Below, piece by piece: positions 1 to 7,671 of a stretch of DNA of 64,000 nucleotides. Every line of letters begins with the position of its first letter. Position 1 is the stretch's first letter. A program made the translations under genes and the position numbers. The notes under the pieces are model-generated. The model saw only the letters and a list, made by a program, of their open reading frames with translations, made no database searches and had not been told where the DNA came from. This DNA comes from JBGPTK01 sp963797765 (lineage in GTDB: Bacteria > Acidobacteriota > Terriglobia > Acidiferrales > UBA7541), in the NCBI GenBank assembly GCA_963797765.1, contig CAWCQU010000003.1:806001-870000 (forward strand). Direction: 5' to 3'.

Positions 1-2
1 AC

Positions 3-545
3 ATTCACCTGCCGGTGCAATCGGGATCGAATGAAATCCTGCGGGCTATGGGACGTACTTACACGCGCGAGGAATATCTCGAAAAAATTGGATGGATTCG
101 CGGTGCGCGGCGGCCCAGCAGTGTTACGGGCGATGTGATCGTCGGATTCCCCGGCGAGACTGTGGCCCACTTCGAAGAGACGCTCACGCTGCTCGATGCC
201 GTTCAATACGACGGACTTTTTGCATTCAAATACTCGCCGCGGCCCAATACCCCCGCGCAGCATATGGCGGACGCAATTCCCGAGGAAGAGAAGAGCAGGC
301 GGCTTGCCATTGTGCAGGATCGCCAGCGCAGCATCCAGACCGCGCGCAACGAAGCGCTGGTCGGGGAATCGTTCGAAGTGATGGTGGACATATACCACGC
401 CGCACGCGGGCAGTGGGCAGGTCGCACTACAAGCAACCGGATGATTAATTTCACTTCGCCGAACCAAAATCTTTTGGGAGAATATCTAATAACCAAGGTT
501 ACGCGAGCTGGTCCGAATAGTTTGGCCGGCGAGCACGTCGTCTAG
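3..545 (+). CDS. miaB: MiaB-type tRNA methylthiotransferase, C-terminal part (5' end outside window)
   Basis: This is the C-terminal part of a radical-SAM methylthiotransferase that adds the 2-methylthio group to N6-isopentenyladenosine-37 in tRNA. The reading frame is open from the first bases of the window (HLPVQSGS at the very start), so the gene begins upstream and its cluster-binding CxxxCxxC site is not visible. Visible MiaB hallmarks are HLPVQSGS, a GRTYTREEY segment and DVIVGFPGET, followed by a C-terminal TRAM-like region ending in GEHVV. RimO-type paralogues are possible, but HLPVQSGS with GRTYTREEY favours MiaB. A bifunctional-nuclease-domain gene follows after about 30 bases, suggesting cotranscription. 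Confidence 0.9.
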   Translation: MHLPVQSGSNEILRAMGRTYTREEYLEKIGWIRGARRPSSVTGDVIVGFPGETVAHFEETLTLLDAVQYDGLFAFKYSPRPNTPAQHMADAIPEEEKSRRLAIVQDRQRSIQTARNEALVGESFEVMVDIYHAARGQWAGRTTSNRMINFTSPNQNLLGEYLITKVTRAGPNSLAGEHVV

Positions 546-576
546 AACCGTTTTCTAGAGTCCTGGGGAGGCCCCG

Positions 577-1062
577 ATGGAAGTGGAGGTCAAAATACGT
601 GGGTTGATGATGGACCCGGTGACCAATATGCCCGTCGTAGTGCTAAAAGAAAGCCAGGGAGCCGCGATTCTGCCGATCTGGGTGGGAATTTACGAGGCCA
701 ACGCGATCGCCCTGGAGATCGAAAAGGTGCAAACGCCCCGCCCCATGACCCATGACCTGCTGAAAAATGTGCTGATCGGTCTGAATGTGCATGTGCAGCG
801 CGTGGTGGTGTGCGACCTGAAGGAAGATACTTTTTACGCGCTGATCTGGATGGAGCGCGACGGCGAAACCATGTCGCTCGATTCCCGGCCGAGCGATGCA
901 CTGGCACTGGCGCTTCGCCTGGATTGCCCGATCTATGTAGAAGATGAAGTTCTGAAGAATTCCAAGATGTCCTCCTCCGCCACCGAGAAAAGTTCCAATG
1001 AGGAACTGCGCAAGTGGCTTGAAAACTTGAACGACGAGGATTTGGGCCGCTACAAGATGTAG
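577..1062 (+). CDS. Bifunctional nuclease (BFN, DUF151) domain protein
   Basis: A 161-residue protein of the DUF151/bifunctional nuclease family, whose members are named after a plant protein with RNase and DNase activity. The bacterial role is unsettled. The family core fills residues 1-125: the start MEVEVKIRGLMMDP, the LPIWVGIYEANAIALE segment, RPMTHDLLKN and the SRPSDALALALR motif. The acidic C-terminal tail is variable. A GGGGAGG ribosome-binding site precedes the ATG by about 7 bases. It lies directly after miaB on the same strand. The function is inferred from family membership only. Confidence 0.85.
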   Translation: MEVEVKIRGLMMDPVTNMPVVVLKESQGAAILPIWVGIYEANAIALEIEKVQTPRPMTHDLLKNVLIGLNVHVQRVVVCDLKEDTFYALIWMERDGETMSLDSRPSDALALALRLDCPIYVEDEVLKNSKMSSSATEKSSNEELRKWLENLNDEDLGRYKM

Positions 1063-1090
1063 GTAGCACAGCCACTCCTGGCTGTGCGAT
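1062..1090 (+). repeat. Dispersed hairpin repeat, family C copy 1
   Basis: A 29-base element starting on the last base of the preceding stop codon. Its core CAGCCACTCCTGGCTG can fold as a 6-bp stem with a 4-base loop. Two further copies lie at 6402-6429 and, inverted, at 6476-6500. It may act as a REP-like transcript end structure here. Confidence 0.7.
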
Positions 1091-1247
1091 TTTGAATATC
1101 GCATTTTGAGTCTTTCCCAATCTCCATTTTTCCCTTGCAGTTAACCCCATACTCCCATTACAGTTTGCCTACCCGTAGGGGGCTCGGCGAAATCTCCGCC
1201 AACTGTTGGAGCGTACGCCACCTGCAAGCACGGACGGGGGCAAAAGC

Positions 1248-2048
1248 TTGGCGTGTATACTCTCGGTTGCTAACCAAAAAGGCGGAGTGGGTAAGACTAC
1301 GACAGCGATTAATCTCGCCGCCGCTCTAGCCCTGCGCAAAAAGAAAACTCTGCTGATCGATCTCGATCCACAATCCAATTCTTCCATCGCTTTTTTCGAC
1401 CTGGCCGAAGTGCAGGTTTCGATGTACGACGTGTTTTCTTCACCTCCGACGGAATTGGCGAAAGTGATCCGTCCGACGAAGGATCCCAACCTGTTCGTGG
1501 CTCCCGCGCGGCTGGCGCTGGCCAAGCTGGAGCAGATGCTCGCCGGGCAATTCGATGCGCCCTTTAAATTGAAAGACGCGCTCACCCCGGTTCAAAAAGA
1601 TTACGATTACATCGTCATGGATACGCCGCCATCGCTGGGCATCCTGACGGTAAACGCGCTGGTAGCCTCGACGCACCTGCTGGTTCCCATCCAAGCAGCC
1701 TACTTCGCGATTGAAGGCACCGACGATTTGCTGGAAACTTACGCGCGCATTCGAGCCCGTCCTAACCCCGATTTGAAAGTTCTCGGGGTCGTGATCACTC
1801 TGTTTGACAAACGCACCAACATTTCACGCGATACTCACGAACAGATTCGCGCTGTGTTTGGCAACGCACTGTTTAAGACGCGAATCAGCAAGAACGTGCG
1901 CCTGGAGGAGAGCCCGGCCTACAAGGAGACGATTTTCTCCTTTGCTCCCAAGTCCACCGGCGCCGACGAGTATCGCAAGCTTGCCCAGGAGGTTGTACAA
2001 CGTGTCGAAGAGGATAGGATTACCCGTCACTCTCAAGATGCGGCATGA
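1248..2048 (+). CDS. parA: ParA-family chromosome partitioning ATPase
   Basis: A Walker-type ATPase that works with ParB in chromosome segregation. Deviant Walker A KGGVGKTTT is at residues 11-19, LIDLDPQSN near 36, and VMDTPPSLG is the Walker B region. The start is uncertain. TTG at 1248 gives 266 residues beginning ACILSVANQKGG, the normal distance to Walker A, and has GGGGG 7 bases upstream. TTG at 1206 would add 14 residues with no obvious ribosome-binding site. The downstream parB overlaps its end, so the two are translationally coupled. About 185 bases upstream hold only the repeat and a probable promoter region. Confidence 0.93.
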   Translation: MACILSVANQKGGVGKTTTAINLAAALALRKKKTLLIDLDPQSNSSIAFFDLAEVQVSMYDVFSSPPTELAKVIRPTKDPNLFVAPARLALAKLEQMLAGQFDAPFKLKDALTPVQKDYDYIVMDTPPSLGILTVNALVASTHLLVPIQAAYFAIEGTDDLLETYARIRARPNPDLKVLGVVITLFDKRTNISRDTHEQIRAVFGNALFKTRISKNVRLEESPAYKETIFSFAPKSTGADEYRKLAQEVVQRVEEDRITRHSQDAA

Positions 2049-2862
2049 CGCGCACTACGTAGAAACGCTGGCGAGCTATAGCGGCGCGTCCATTGGGCGG
2101 ATGATTCCGATTAACAAAGTTCATCCGAATCCCGATCAGCCGCGCAAGGCGCTGGGCGATCTTCGCGAGCTTACGGATTCCATTCACGAAAAAGGCGTGC
2201 TCGAGCCGTTGCTGGTGCGCTACGTGCCGCACGATGATGCTTACTACATCATCTCCGGAGAACGGCGCTTCCATGCTTCGCGCGCTGCCGGCTTGCACGA
2301 AGTGCCCTGCATCGAGAAAATCGCGGACGACGCGGAAACCTTGGAACTGGCGCTGATCGAAAATATTCAGCGCAAGGATCTGACGCCCTTCGAAGAAGCG
2401 GACGGCCTGCAGCGCCTGGCCGAACATTTCGATTATACGCACGACGATATCGCCAAGAAAATCGGGCGCGCCCGTTCTTCCGTCACGGAAACTCTTTCTC
2501 TGCGCGAGATTCCCATGCACTTGCGCAAACTTTGTTTGGAGAAGGGAATTGTCTCCAAATCGCTTTTGCTTCAGGTTGCCCGCCAGCCCAACGAGAAAAA
2601 AATGCGCGAAATGGTTCAGCGCATCGCGCAGGGCGGCTTGACTCGCGACGAAGCGCGCAAAGCGCGCCAGGAAGAATCAGCGGCCGAACCGCGGCCTCAG
2701 CCGTTTCTTTTTCAGTTTGGGCCGCAAGGCGGCGATTTCCGCTTGCGCATCCAGTTTCGCAAAAGCCAGGTCTCGCGGGAAGAATTAATCTCCGCGCTGC
2801 GAGCCGCGCTCGCCGAGCTTGAATCGAACCGCGCCGCCAACGCCGCGTCCTCCGCCGCCTAG
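2002..2862 (+). CDS. parB: ParB/Spo0J-family chromosome partitioning protein
   Basis: A DNA-binding CTP-dependent clamp that loads at parS sites and partners ParA. Visible are the N-terminal ParB/Srx fold (IPINKVHPNPDQPRK, then the ISGERRFHASRAAG nucleotide motif), ALIENIQRKDLTPFEEA, and a helix-turn-helix around YTHDDIAKKIGRARSSVTE. A low-complexity linker and a short C-terminal dimerisation region follow. I chose GTG at 2002 because AGGAGG sits 9 bases upstream inside parA and the protein then begins SKRIGLP, as in many ParB proteins. ATG at 2038 is the alternative. The 47-base overlap with parA supports coupled translation. No parS site was recognised nearby. Confidence 0.93.
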   Translation: MSKRIGLPVTLKMRHDAHYVETLASYSGASIGRMIPINKVHPNPDQPRKALGDLRELTDSIHEKGVLEPLLVRYVPHDDAYYIISGERRFHASRAAGLHEVPCIEKIADDAETLELALIENIQRKDLTPFEEADGLQRLAEHFDYTHDDIAKKIGRARSSVTETLSLREIPMHLRKLCLEKGIVSKSLLLQVARQPNEKKMREMVQRIAQGGLTRDEARKARQEESAAEPRPQPFLFQFGPQGGDFRLRIQFRKSQVSREELISALRAALAELESNRAANAASSAA

Positions 2863-2891
2863 CGATTTTGGGATGGTGTTGGTTTTGCCTT

Positions 2892-2918
2892 CGTAGGGGC
2901 GCTGCTTGCTGCGCCCGC
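2892..2918 (+). repeat. Dispersed hairpin repeat, family A copy 1
   Basis: Contains GGGCGCTGCTTGCTGCGCCC, whose ends pair as a 6-bp GGGCGC/GCGCCC stem. Other copies: 3023-3046 (inverted), 29405-29430, 38174-38190 (partial), 38216-38242 and 40311-40338. Confidence 0.8.
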
Positions 2919-3022
2919 CGTGCAGGCATCGAGTCGCTGCTGCAACTTCACTTGTTTCCCGTCCGATTTTCCTCGCTGTTTGTAGTTTGCGTTTTGGTGG
3001 GAGCACCTCCCAAAAAAAACTG

Positions 3023-3046
3023 GCGCAGCAAGCAGCGCCCCTACAT
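3023..3046 (-). repeat. Dispersed hairpin repeat, family A copy 2 (inverted)
   Basis: Reverse complement of the copy at 2892-2918, so the pair forms an inverted repeat downstream of parB. Confidence 0.8.
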
Positions 3047-3108
3047 GACTTCCGGCTTGCTCATTCGCAAGTCACAATTCACCTACACCTAATGTAAAAT
3101 CCTAATCC

Positions 3109-3438
3109 GTGCTCGAACTTACCCAGCAGCAACTCTCGATCCTCGAACGCCTCGGCGCTCGCGGCTTCACCTACATCGCCTTCCCCATGTACGAAAAATA
3201 TGTAGGGGTAAAAAAGGACTACTGCGCCGCCCTGCTCGCTCCGGTGGCGGCTGGGGGATTCAAAATCTTCGGCGAAGCATGCTACATGCTCAATGGCCAC
3301 CTAACCGTACGCATCAAACGCGATGGCGGCGAGTGGTTCCAATGGAAAAAAGAGCGGATCGAAGCCACCTCCGATCGCTTGGATGAACTCGCGCGTTTCT
3401 CCACGGAACTTTCCGATTCGCTGCTTCCAGGATCCTAA
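3109..3438 (+). CDS. Small protein of unknown function (109 aa)
   Basis: I do not recognise a family. The protein starts at GTG, is soluble by composition, and has a central aromatic stretch (FTYIAFPMYEKYVGVKKDYCAAL), then GHLTVRIKRDGGEWFQWKKE and an amphipathic C-terminal helix. No signal peptide or metal motif is visible. There is no ribosome-binding site. A TAAAAT box ends 8 bases before the GTG, the arrangement expected of a leaderless transcript. Codon use resembles the neighbours, so I take it as a real gene. It precedes the reductase by about 100 bases on the same strand. Confidence 0.6.
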   Translation: MLELTQQQLSILERLGARGFTYIAFPMYEKYVGVKKDYCAALLAPVAAGGFKIFGEACYMLNGHLTVRIKRDGGEWFQWKKERIEATSDRLDELARFSTELSDSLLPGS

Positions 3439-3540
3439 GTCAATCGCCTCTGCCAGCGGCTCGCGGTTTGAAAACCTGGATTCTCCTCTCCACCCAATCT
3501 GGCTGTTGAATTCGAAGCTGCGCCATCGCACACTAGACCG

Positions 3541-4560
3541 ATGTCATCCAGATACGACGTGATCTGCATTGGCGCGGGGCCCACGGGCCTGGCCTGCGCC
3601 ATCGAAGCCAGGCGTGCCGGATTGCGCGCTCTGGTGATCGACAAAGGCTGCCTGTGCAATTCGATTTTCCACTATCCGATGAACATGACTTTCTTCACCA
3701 CTCCTGAACGCATGGAAATCGGCGACCTGCCCATGACCGTCACGACGGCCAAAGCCACCCGCACCGAAGCACTGAAGTATTATCGAAGAGCCGCCGAGCA
3801 TTACGGGCTTGAGCTGAACCTCTACGAGAGAGTGGATCGAATCGAAGGGCATGACGGCGCGTTTACGGTGACGACGCACCAACACAACGGCACCTACAAT
3901 CGCTACGAGGCGCGCAAGATTATTCTAGCCACCGGCTATTACGATCGTCCCAATCTTCTGGACGTCCCGGGAGAGGATTTGCCCGGCGTCTCGCACTATT
4001 ACACTGAGGCGCATCCCTATTGGGAATTGGAAGTGGTGGTGATCGGTGCAAAAAACTCCGCGGCCGAAGCGGCGCTCGACCTTTTTCGCGGCGGCGCGCA
4101 CGTAACGTTGATTCATCGCGGACCCACCGTTGGGAACAATCTGAAATATTGGGTGAAACCGGACATCGAAAACCGCATCCAGGCCGGCGAGATTCGCGCG
4201 CTTTTTAATACGCGCGTCATTCGCTTTGAACCCGGCCATGTGTGGGTAGATAACGGCGAGGGGGAGCATTCCATTCCGGCCAAACACGTGTTTGCGCTCA
4301 CCGGTTACCATCCCGATTTCTCCTTTCTCGAACGGCAGGGAATTCTTCTCGACCCGCAAACGCGTAAGCCGGCTTGCGATCCCGTGACGCACGAATCGAA
4401 CGTTCCGGGAATGTACGTGGCGGGAGTGCTGCTCGGGGGATTGCACACCGGTGAAATCTTCATCGAAAATGGGCGCTTCCACGGAAAACAAATCATCGCC
4501 GGAATCACCGGCAAATCCGGACCATCGGAACCGGAACCGGTTGCGCCCCCCGGCGAATAA
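3541..4560 (+). CDS. ypdA: YpdA-family bacillithiol disulfide reductase-like flavoprotein
   Basis: An FAD/NAD(P)H-dependent pyridine nucleotide-disulfide oxidoreductase of the YpdA (Bdr) type, proposed in low-GC Gram-positives to reduce oxidised bacillithiol. The N-terminal FAD site is CIGAGPTGLACA (residues 9-20). It is followed by DKGCLCNSIFHYP, in which the cysteines are not in a thioredoxin-reductase CxxC arrangement. A second nucleotide site VVVIGAKNSAAEAALDLF lies near residue 160, and the C-terminal segment GVLLGGLHTGEIFIENGRFHG is typical of YpdA. Length 339 matches the family. Bacillithiol synthesis genes (bshABC) are not in the window, so the substrate is inferred. Confidence 0.82.
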   Translation: MSSRYDVICIGAGPTGLACAIEARRAGLRALVIDKGCLCNSIFHYPMNMTFFTTPERMEIGDLPMTVTTAKATRTEALKYYRRAAEHYGLELNLYERVDRIEGHDGAFTVTTHQHNGTYNRYEARKIILATGYYDRPNLLDVPGEDLPGVSHYYTEAHPYWELEVVVIGAKNSAAEAALDLFRGGAHVTLIHRGPTVGNNLKYWVKPDIENRIQAGEIRALFNTRVIRFEPGHVWVDNGEGEHSIPAKHVFALTGYHPDFSFLERQGILLDPQTRKPACDPVTHESNVPGMYVAGVLLGGLHTGEIFIENGRFHGKQIIAGITGKSGPSEPEPVAPPGE

Positions 4561-4577
4561 ACTGGCCGCGCGTTTTT

Positions 4578-6167
4578 CTACCGAGAAACCGGGTCGAGCA
4601 AGCCTCCGGCAGCCTGGCGCCGGATAAACAGCAACAGCGCGATCAGCGCCGCCAGCGCGAAAGACCAAATTACAGTTATCAATTTTACCGCCCAGCCAGC
4701 CGCCGCGCCCACTCGCCGCAGCAGGAAGGGAAGGAAATTGAAACAGGTGATGTGCACGTAATCCCAGGGATCTTCTTTCATCGATTCATTCGTCAGGCCC
4801 CACTGATCCATTTTTCCGAGCGAAAATGCCGCGATATTCTTGAGCCGCAATCCAATTACGAAAGTGGGGTGTCCGCGAGTCTCCATTTGATAAAGCTCCA
4901 GGGGACACCAGAACATCACCGACGACAATTGAACGCACACGCTGATCGCGATCAGCACGATCCCCAAGGCCCAAACAAATTTCTTCACATCAGCGCGGTG
5001 CCGCATCCATAGCGGCACGGAAAGAAAAACTAGAAGCTGCACCGCGGTGGAAACATAGCGATCGCCCCAAGCATCGTCTCCCGCCCACACGGTATATTTT
5101 GCGTAGAAACAAATGTAAGCCAGCAGCAGCAAAGCAAAAGAGATCACGTAGGCGCGAATTTCCGGCTGAAATCGCTTCCAGGCATAGATGCAAACGATCA
5201 GCGTCAGCAGCAACAAAGGATCAAACACAAAAATGGATTTCTCCGGTCGAATCAGAGGACCCCAAAAACCCACGTGAAAAGGCGTTTCAAAGGGATACGC
5301 GGCGGGAAGTGAGGGATCGAGCAATTTGTGTTCGTCTGCAACCACCTTGACGTAGGTGTGGAACAAAGTTCCGAACCGGTAATACTGATATGCGCGGTCC
5401 ATCAATCCGAACGCCAGATAGACAGGCGCGGCCACTTTCAGATATTCCACGATTCGCAATCGCAATTCTTTGCCGCGCGTATCAACGAACCAGGCAGCCA
5501 GGAACAGGAATAGCCCCACGGCCAAAATATCCAACCCCGTCGTAAGGCGCGTCAGCAAATTCGCACCGAGCGCGGCCGAACCGATCCACAGCGCCCGGCG
5601 ACTGCCGGTGCGCAACCATTCGTATTGAAACGTCACGCCGGTCAGGGTGAGCAGCAGGATGTAATTGTTTTCCGTCATATTCTGGGCATAGTGGAAAAAC
5701 GTGGTCGCAAAAAACAGCGCAAAAACGCCCGCGATTTTCTGGTTGGTGGTGAACGCGAGAAGGCTCAGCCAGCGAAAGCAGACCAGCGCCATCAGGACGG
5801 AGATCAAAACATTCGTGGTGTAACTGACGAAAATCGCGCGAACCGTAGGATCGGTGTCCTGATAGTTGGCAAACACCGGCAAATCTTCTAAAGCGGTTCC
5901 CACCAGGTCCGCCGGCAGCATCAGCAGAGATTGACCGATGCCATACCAGCTATAGAGCTTGCCGTGGCGGCCGTGGATTCCAAATTCCGGGTATTCCGCG
6001 GGAAAAACGGGAGGCTCTGAAGTCCAAAAGGAATGAGTGGTTTGTAAACGATGAGAAGTGTCGCTGGTTCCCAATTCGCCGGATTGGATTACAAACGTGG
6101 CGAGGCCTGCGGTAAGCGCGACAAGAAAAACAGGGTTACGAAGAAGCCGGCGAACGCGATCAAACAT
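4578..6167 (-). CDS. Polytopic membrane protein, glycosyltransferase-C-like
   Basis: A 529-residue inner-membrane protein with roughly ten hydrophobic segments spread over its length, beginning with VFLVALTAGLATFVIQS and ending with LITVIWSFALAALIALLLF. The long first extracytoplasmic loop (GELGTSDTSHRLQTTHSFW, then YSWYGIGQSLLMLPA) and the multi-span layout resemble GT-C/PMT-type glycosyltransferases that use polyprenyl-linked sugars. No diagnostic DxD in the first loop can be assigned with certainty, so this remains a fold-level guess. The gene is convergent with the reductase and is not flanked by other cell-envelope sugar genes. Confidence 0.6.
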   Translation of the reverse strand: MFDRVRRLLRNPVFLVALTAGLATFVIQSGELGTSDTSHRLQTTHSFWTSEPPVFPAEYPEFGIHGRHGKLYSWYGIGQSLLMLPADLVGTALEDLPVFANYQDTDPTVRAIFVSYTTNVLISVLMALVCFRWLSLLAFTTNQKIAGVFALFFATTFFHYAQNMTENNYILLLTLTGVTFQYEWLRTGSRRALWIGSAALGANLLTRLTTGLDILAVGLFLFLAAWFVDTRGKELRLRIVEYLKVAAPVYLAFGLMDRAYQYYRFGTLFHTYVKVVADEHKLLDPSLPAAYPFETPFHVGFWGPLIRPEKSIFVFDPLLLLTLIVCIYAWKRFQPEIRAYVISFALLLLAYICFYAKYTVWAGDDAWGDRYVSTAVQLLVFLSVPLWMRHRADVKKFVWALGIVLIAISVCVQLSSVMFWCPLELYQMETRGHPTFVIGLRLKNIAAFSLGKMDQWGLTNESMKEDPWDYVHITCFNFLPFLLRRVGAAAGWAVKLITVIWSFALAALIALLLFIRRQAAGGLLDPVSR

Positions 6168-6401
6168 CCGCGGATGCTATCTCACGTCCACCCGCCGTTC
6201 AAGGATTCCAGGGGGCCTAACCTGCCGAGGGGCCTAACAACTGATTCTATGATTCCAGCCGCCTCCCTATTTGTAGGTAGAAGAGCGAAAGTGGGAGGAG
6301 GCGGCGATTTATATAAATTAAGCGCATGCTAGGCTTCTTGTTCCCGCCGGGCCATCGGCAAAATACTGTATCCCGCTAAGGGATTTCATGTAGAGACTCC
6401 G

Positions 6402-6429
6402 GGTAGCACAGCCATTCCTGGCTGTGGCA
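6402..6429 (+). repeat. Dispersed hairpin repeat, family C copy 2
   Basis: Near-identical to the copy at 1062-1090 (one base change in the loop). Forms an inverted pair with 6476-6500. Confidence 0.75.
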
Positions 6430-6475
6430 TCTTAGTTCGAGTATCGGAATTTCAGCAGCGCTGGCAGGAAAAACC

Positions 6476-6500
6476 GCACAGCCAGGAGTGGTGTGCTACT
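6476..6500 (-). repeat. Dispersed hairpin repeat, family C copy 3 (inverted)
   Basis: Reverse complement of the family C core (CAGCCAGGAGTGGTGTGCTA on the plus strand). With 6402-6429 it forms an inverted repeat with a spacer of about 46 bases. Confidence 0.75.
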
Positions 6501-6552
6501 TGCTTTTTCCGCGCGGCTCTGTTTCCATGCTTCACTACCTTAATTTTATAAA

Positions 6553-7566
6553 ATGAAATCATTCGAACAGTTTATCCGTCGCTACGAGCACGGCCGTTGG
6601 GCCAATGAGCCGAATCGCTGCTCGCTGCCGTTCCGCTGGGGCCTGGAACACATTGGGGGGCGTGCCGACGAGCCCAACCCGCGGGAATTCCTGAATCGCT
6701 GGGTGGATGACACGGTGGCCAACAGCAGCGAATGGTTTTTCGCCGCGCCCGCCGATGATTATGTGCTTGAAGAAGGCGTCCTTACCTTCGCCAGTGCCAT
6801 CGAATCGCCCTGGCCGGAGAACAACCGGGTCTACGCGCAGTTCTTTCCCGCCAAGCATTCAGGACCGGCGGTGGTGGTGCTGGCGCAGTGGAACGCGCGG
6901 TGGGAAGAGCAGGTGAATGTTTGTCGCTGGCTGAATACGCTCGGAATTACGGCGTTGCGGATCAGCTTGCCCTACCATGACCGGCGCGCAGTGCCCGATC
7001 ATCCGCGCGCGGACTATATAGTCTGCTCGAATATTGGATTGACGCTGCAGGCCAATCGCCAGGCCGTCACAGATGTGCGGCGCTGCATTCGCTGGCTGGA
7101 ACGGCAAGGCTACAGCAAATTGGGCGTGCTGGGGACCAGCCTGGGGTCTTCACTTGCGTTCGTAGCTGCCGCCCACGATCCCAGCATTCGAGCGGGCGCC
7201 TTCTTGCACGTTTCCACTTTCTTTGGCGACGTGCTGTCCAACGGGCTCACCACTTCCAATGTGTGGGAGCCGATGCGGACCAAGATTTCGCCGGAAGAGT
7301 GCCGCAGATATTTCCTGCCGATCAGTCCTTATCCTTACGTTTCACGGATGAAAGGAACCGGCCAACGCTGCCTGGCAATCAGCGGATCCTACGATCCAAC
7401 TTTCTGGCCTGAATTTACCGCGGATTTTTACGAATCCGTGAAACGCAATCAGGTTTCCTGCGAGACTTTAGAGTTGCCGTGCGGGCATTATTCGATGGGC
7501 GAGCCGCCGTTTAGCTGGGTGGCGGGATTTCGCTTCGGAACTTTCCTGTTTCAATCCTTAACCTGA
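6553..7566 (+). CDS. Alpha/beta hydrolase (ABHD18/DUF2048-like)
   Basis: A 337-residue alpha/beta-hydrolase-fold protein. The nucleophile elbow is GTSLGSS (Ser near residue 197). A downstream acid (SGSYDPTFWPEF) and the terminal LPCGHYSMGEPPF, with a His-containing GH motif, complete a plausible triad. The overall pattern, with a long N-terminal region before the first strand and the LRISLPYHDRR loop, recalls the ABHD18-like (DUF2048) family, for which no substrate is established. No signal peptide is present, so it is probably cytoplasmic. It stands alone: divergent from the membrane protein and convergent with hutH. Confidence 0.75.
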   Translation: MKSFEQFIRRYEHGRWANEPNRCSLPFRWGLEHIGGRADEPNPREFLNRWVDDTVANSSEWFFAAPADDYVLEEGVLTFASAIESPWPENNRVYAQFFPAKHSGPAVVVLAQWNARWEEQVNVCRWLNTLGITALRISLPYHDRRAVPDHPRADYIVCSNIGLTLQANRQAVTDVRRCIRWLERQGYSKLGVLGTSLGSSLAFVAAAHDPSIRAGAFLHVSTFFGDVLSNGLTTSNVWEPMRTKISPEECRRYFLPISPYPYVSRMKGTGQRCLAISGSYDPTFWPEFTADFYESVKRNQVSCETLELPCGHYSMGEPPFSWVAGFRFGTFLFQSLT

Positions 7567-7602
7567 TTTCATGTGTGAGATAGAAATTCAGAAGATGCAT
7601 TC

Positions 7603-7642
7603 CGTCTGCGCACTCTGCGACCTCTGCGGTAAAAGTCTTTCT
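7603..7642 (+). repeat. Dispersed CTCTGCGG-type repeat, family E copy 1
   Basis: A degenerate element built on repeated CTCTGCG units and ending CTCTGCGGTAAAA. Similar copies lie at 17764-17798, 18314-18350, 23007-23046, 23500-23532 (inverted), 29851-29892 and 32587-32623, always between genes. Confidence 0.65.
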
Positions 7643-7671
7643 GTAGCTTCCACAACGCAGGTTCCCCAAGG

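Larger units (their letters stand above)
2863..3108. other. Intergenic region with an inverted pair of family A repeats
   Basis: No gene is supported here. The stretch carries two copies of the family A hairpin in opposite orientation (2892-2918 and 3023-3046), about 105 bases apart, so the transcript could form a long stem-loop after parB. A TAAAAT -10-like box at 3095-3100 probably serves the next gene. Confidence 0.6.
6168..6552. other. Intergenic region with an inverted family C repeat pair
   Basis: No gene is supported. It holds two family C hairpin copies in opposite orientation (6402-6429 and 6476-6500) and the promoter regions of the divergent membrane-protein and hydrolase genes. 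An A/T-rich TTTATATAAATTAAGC stretch near 6308 may contain a promoter. Confidence 0.5.
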
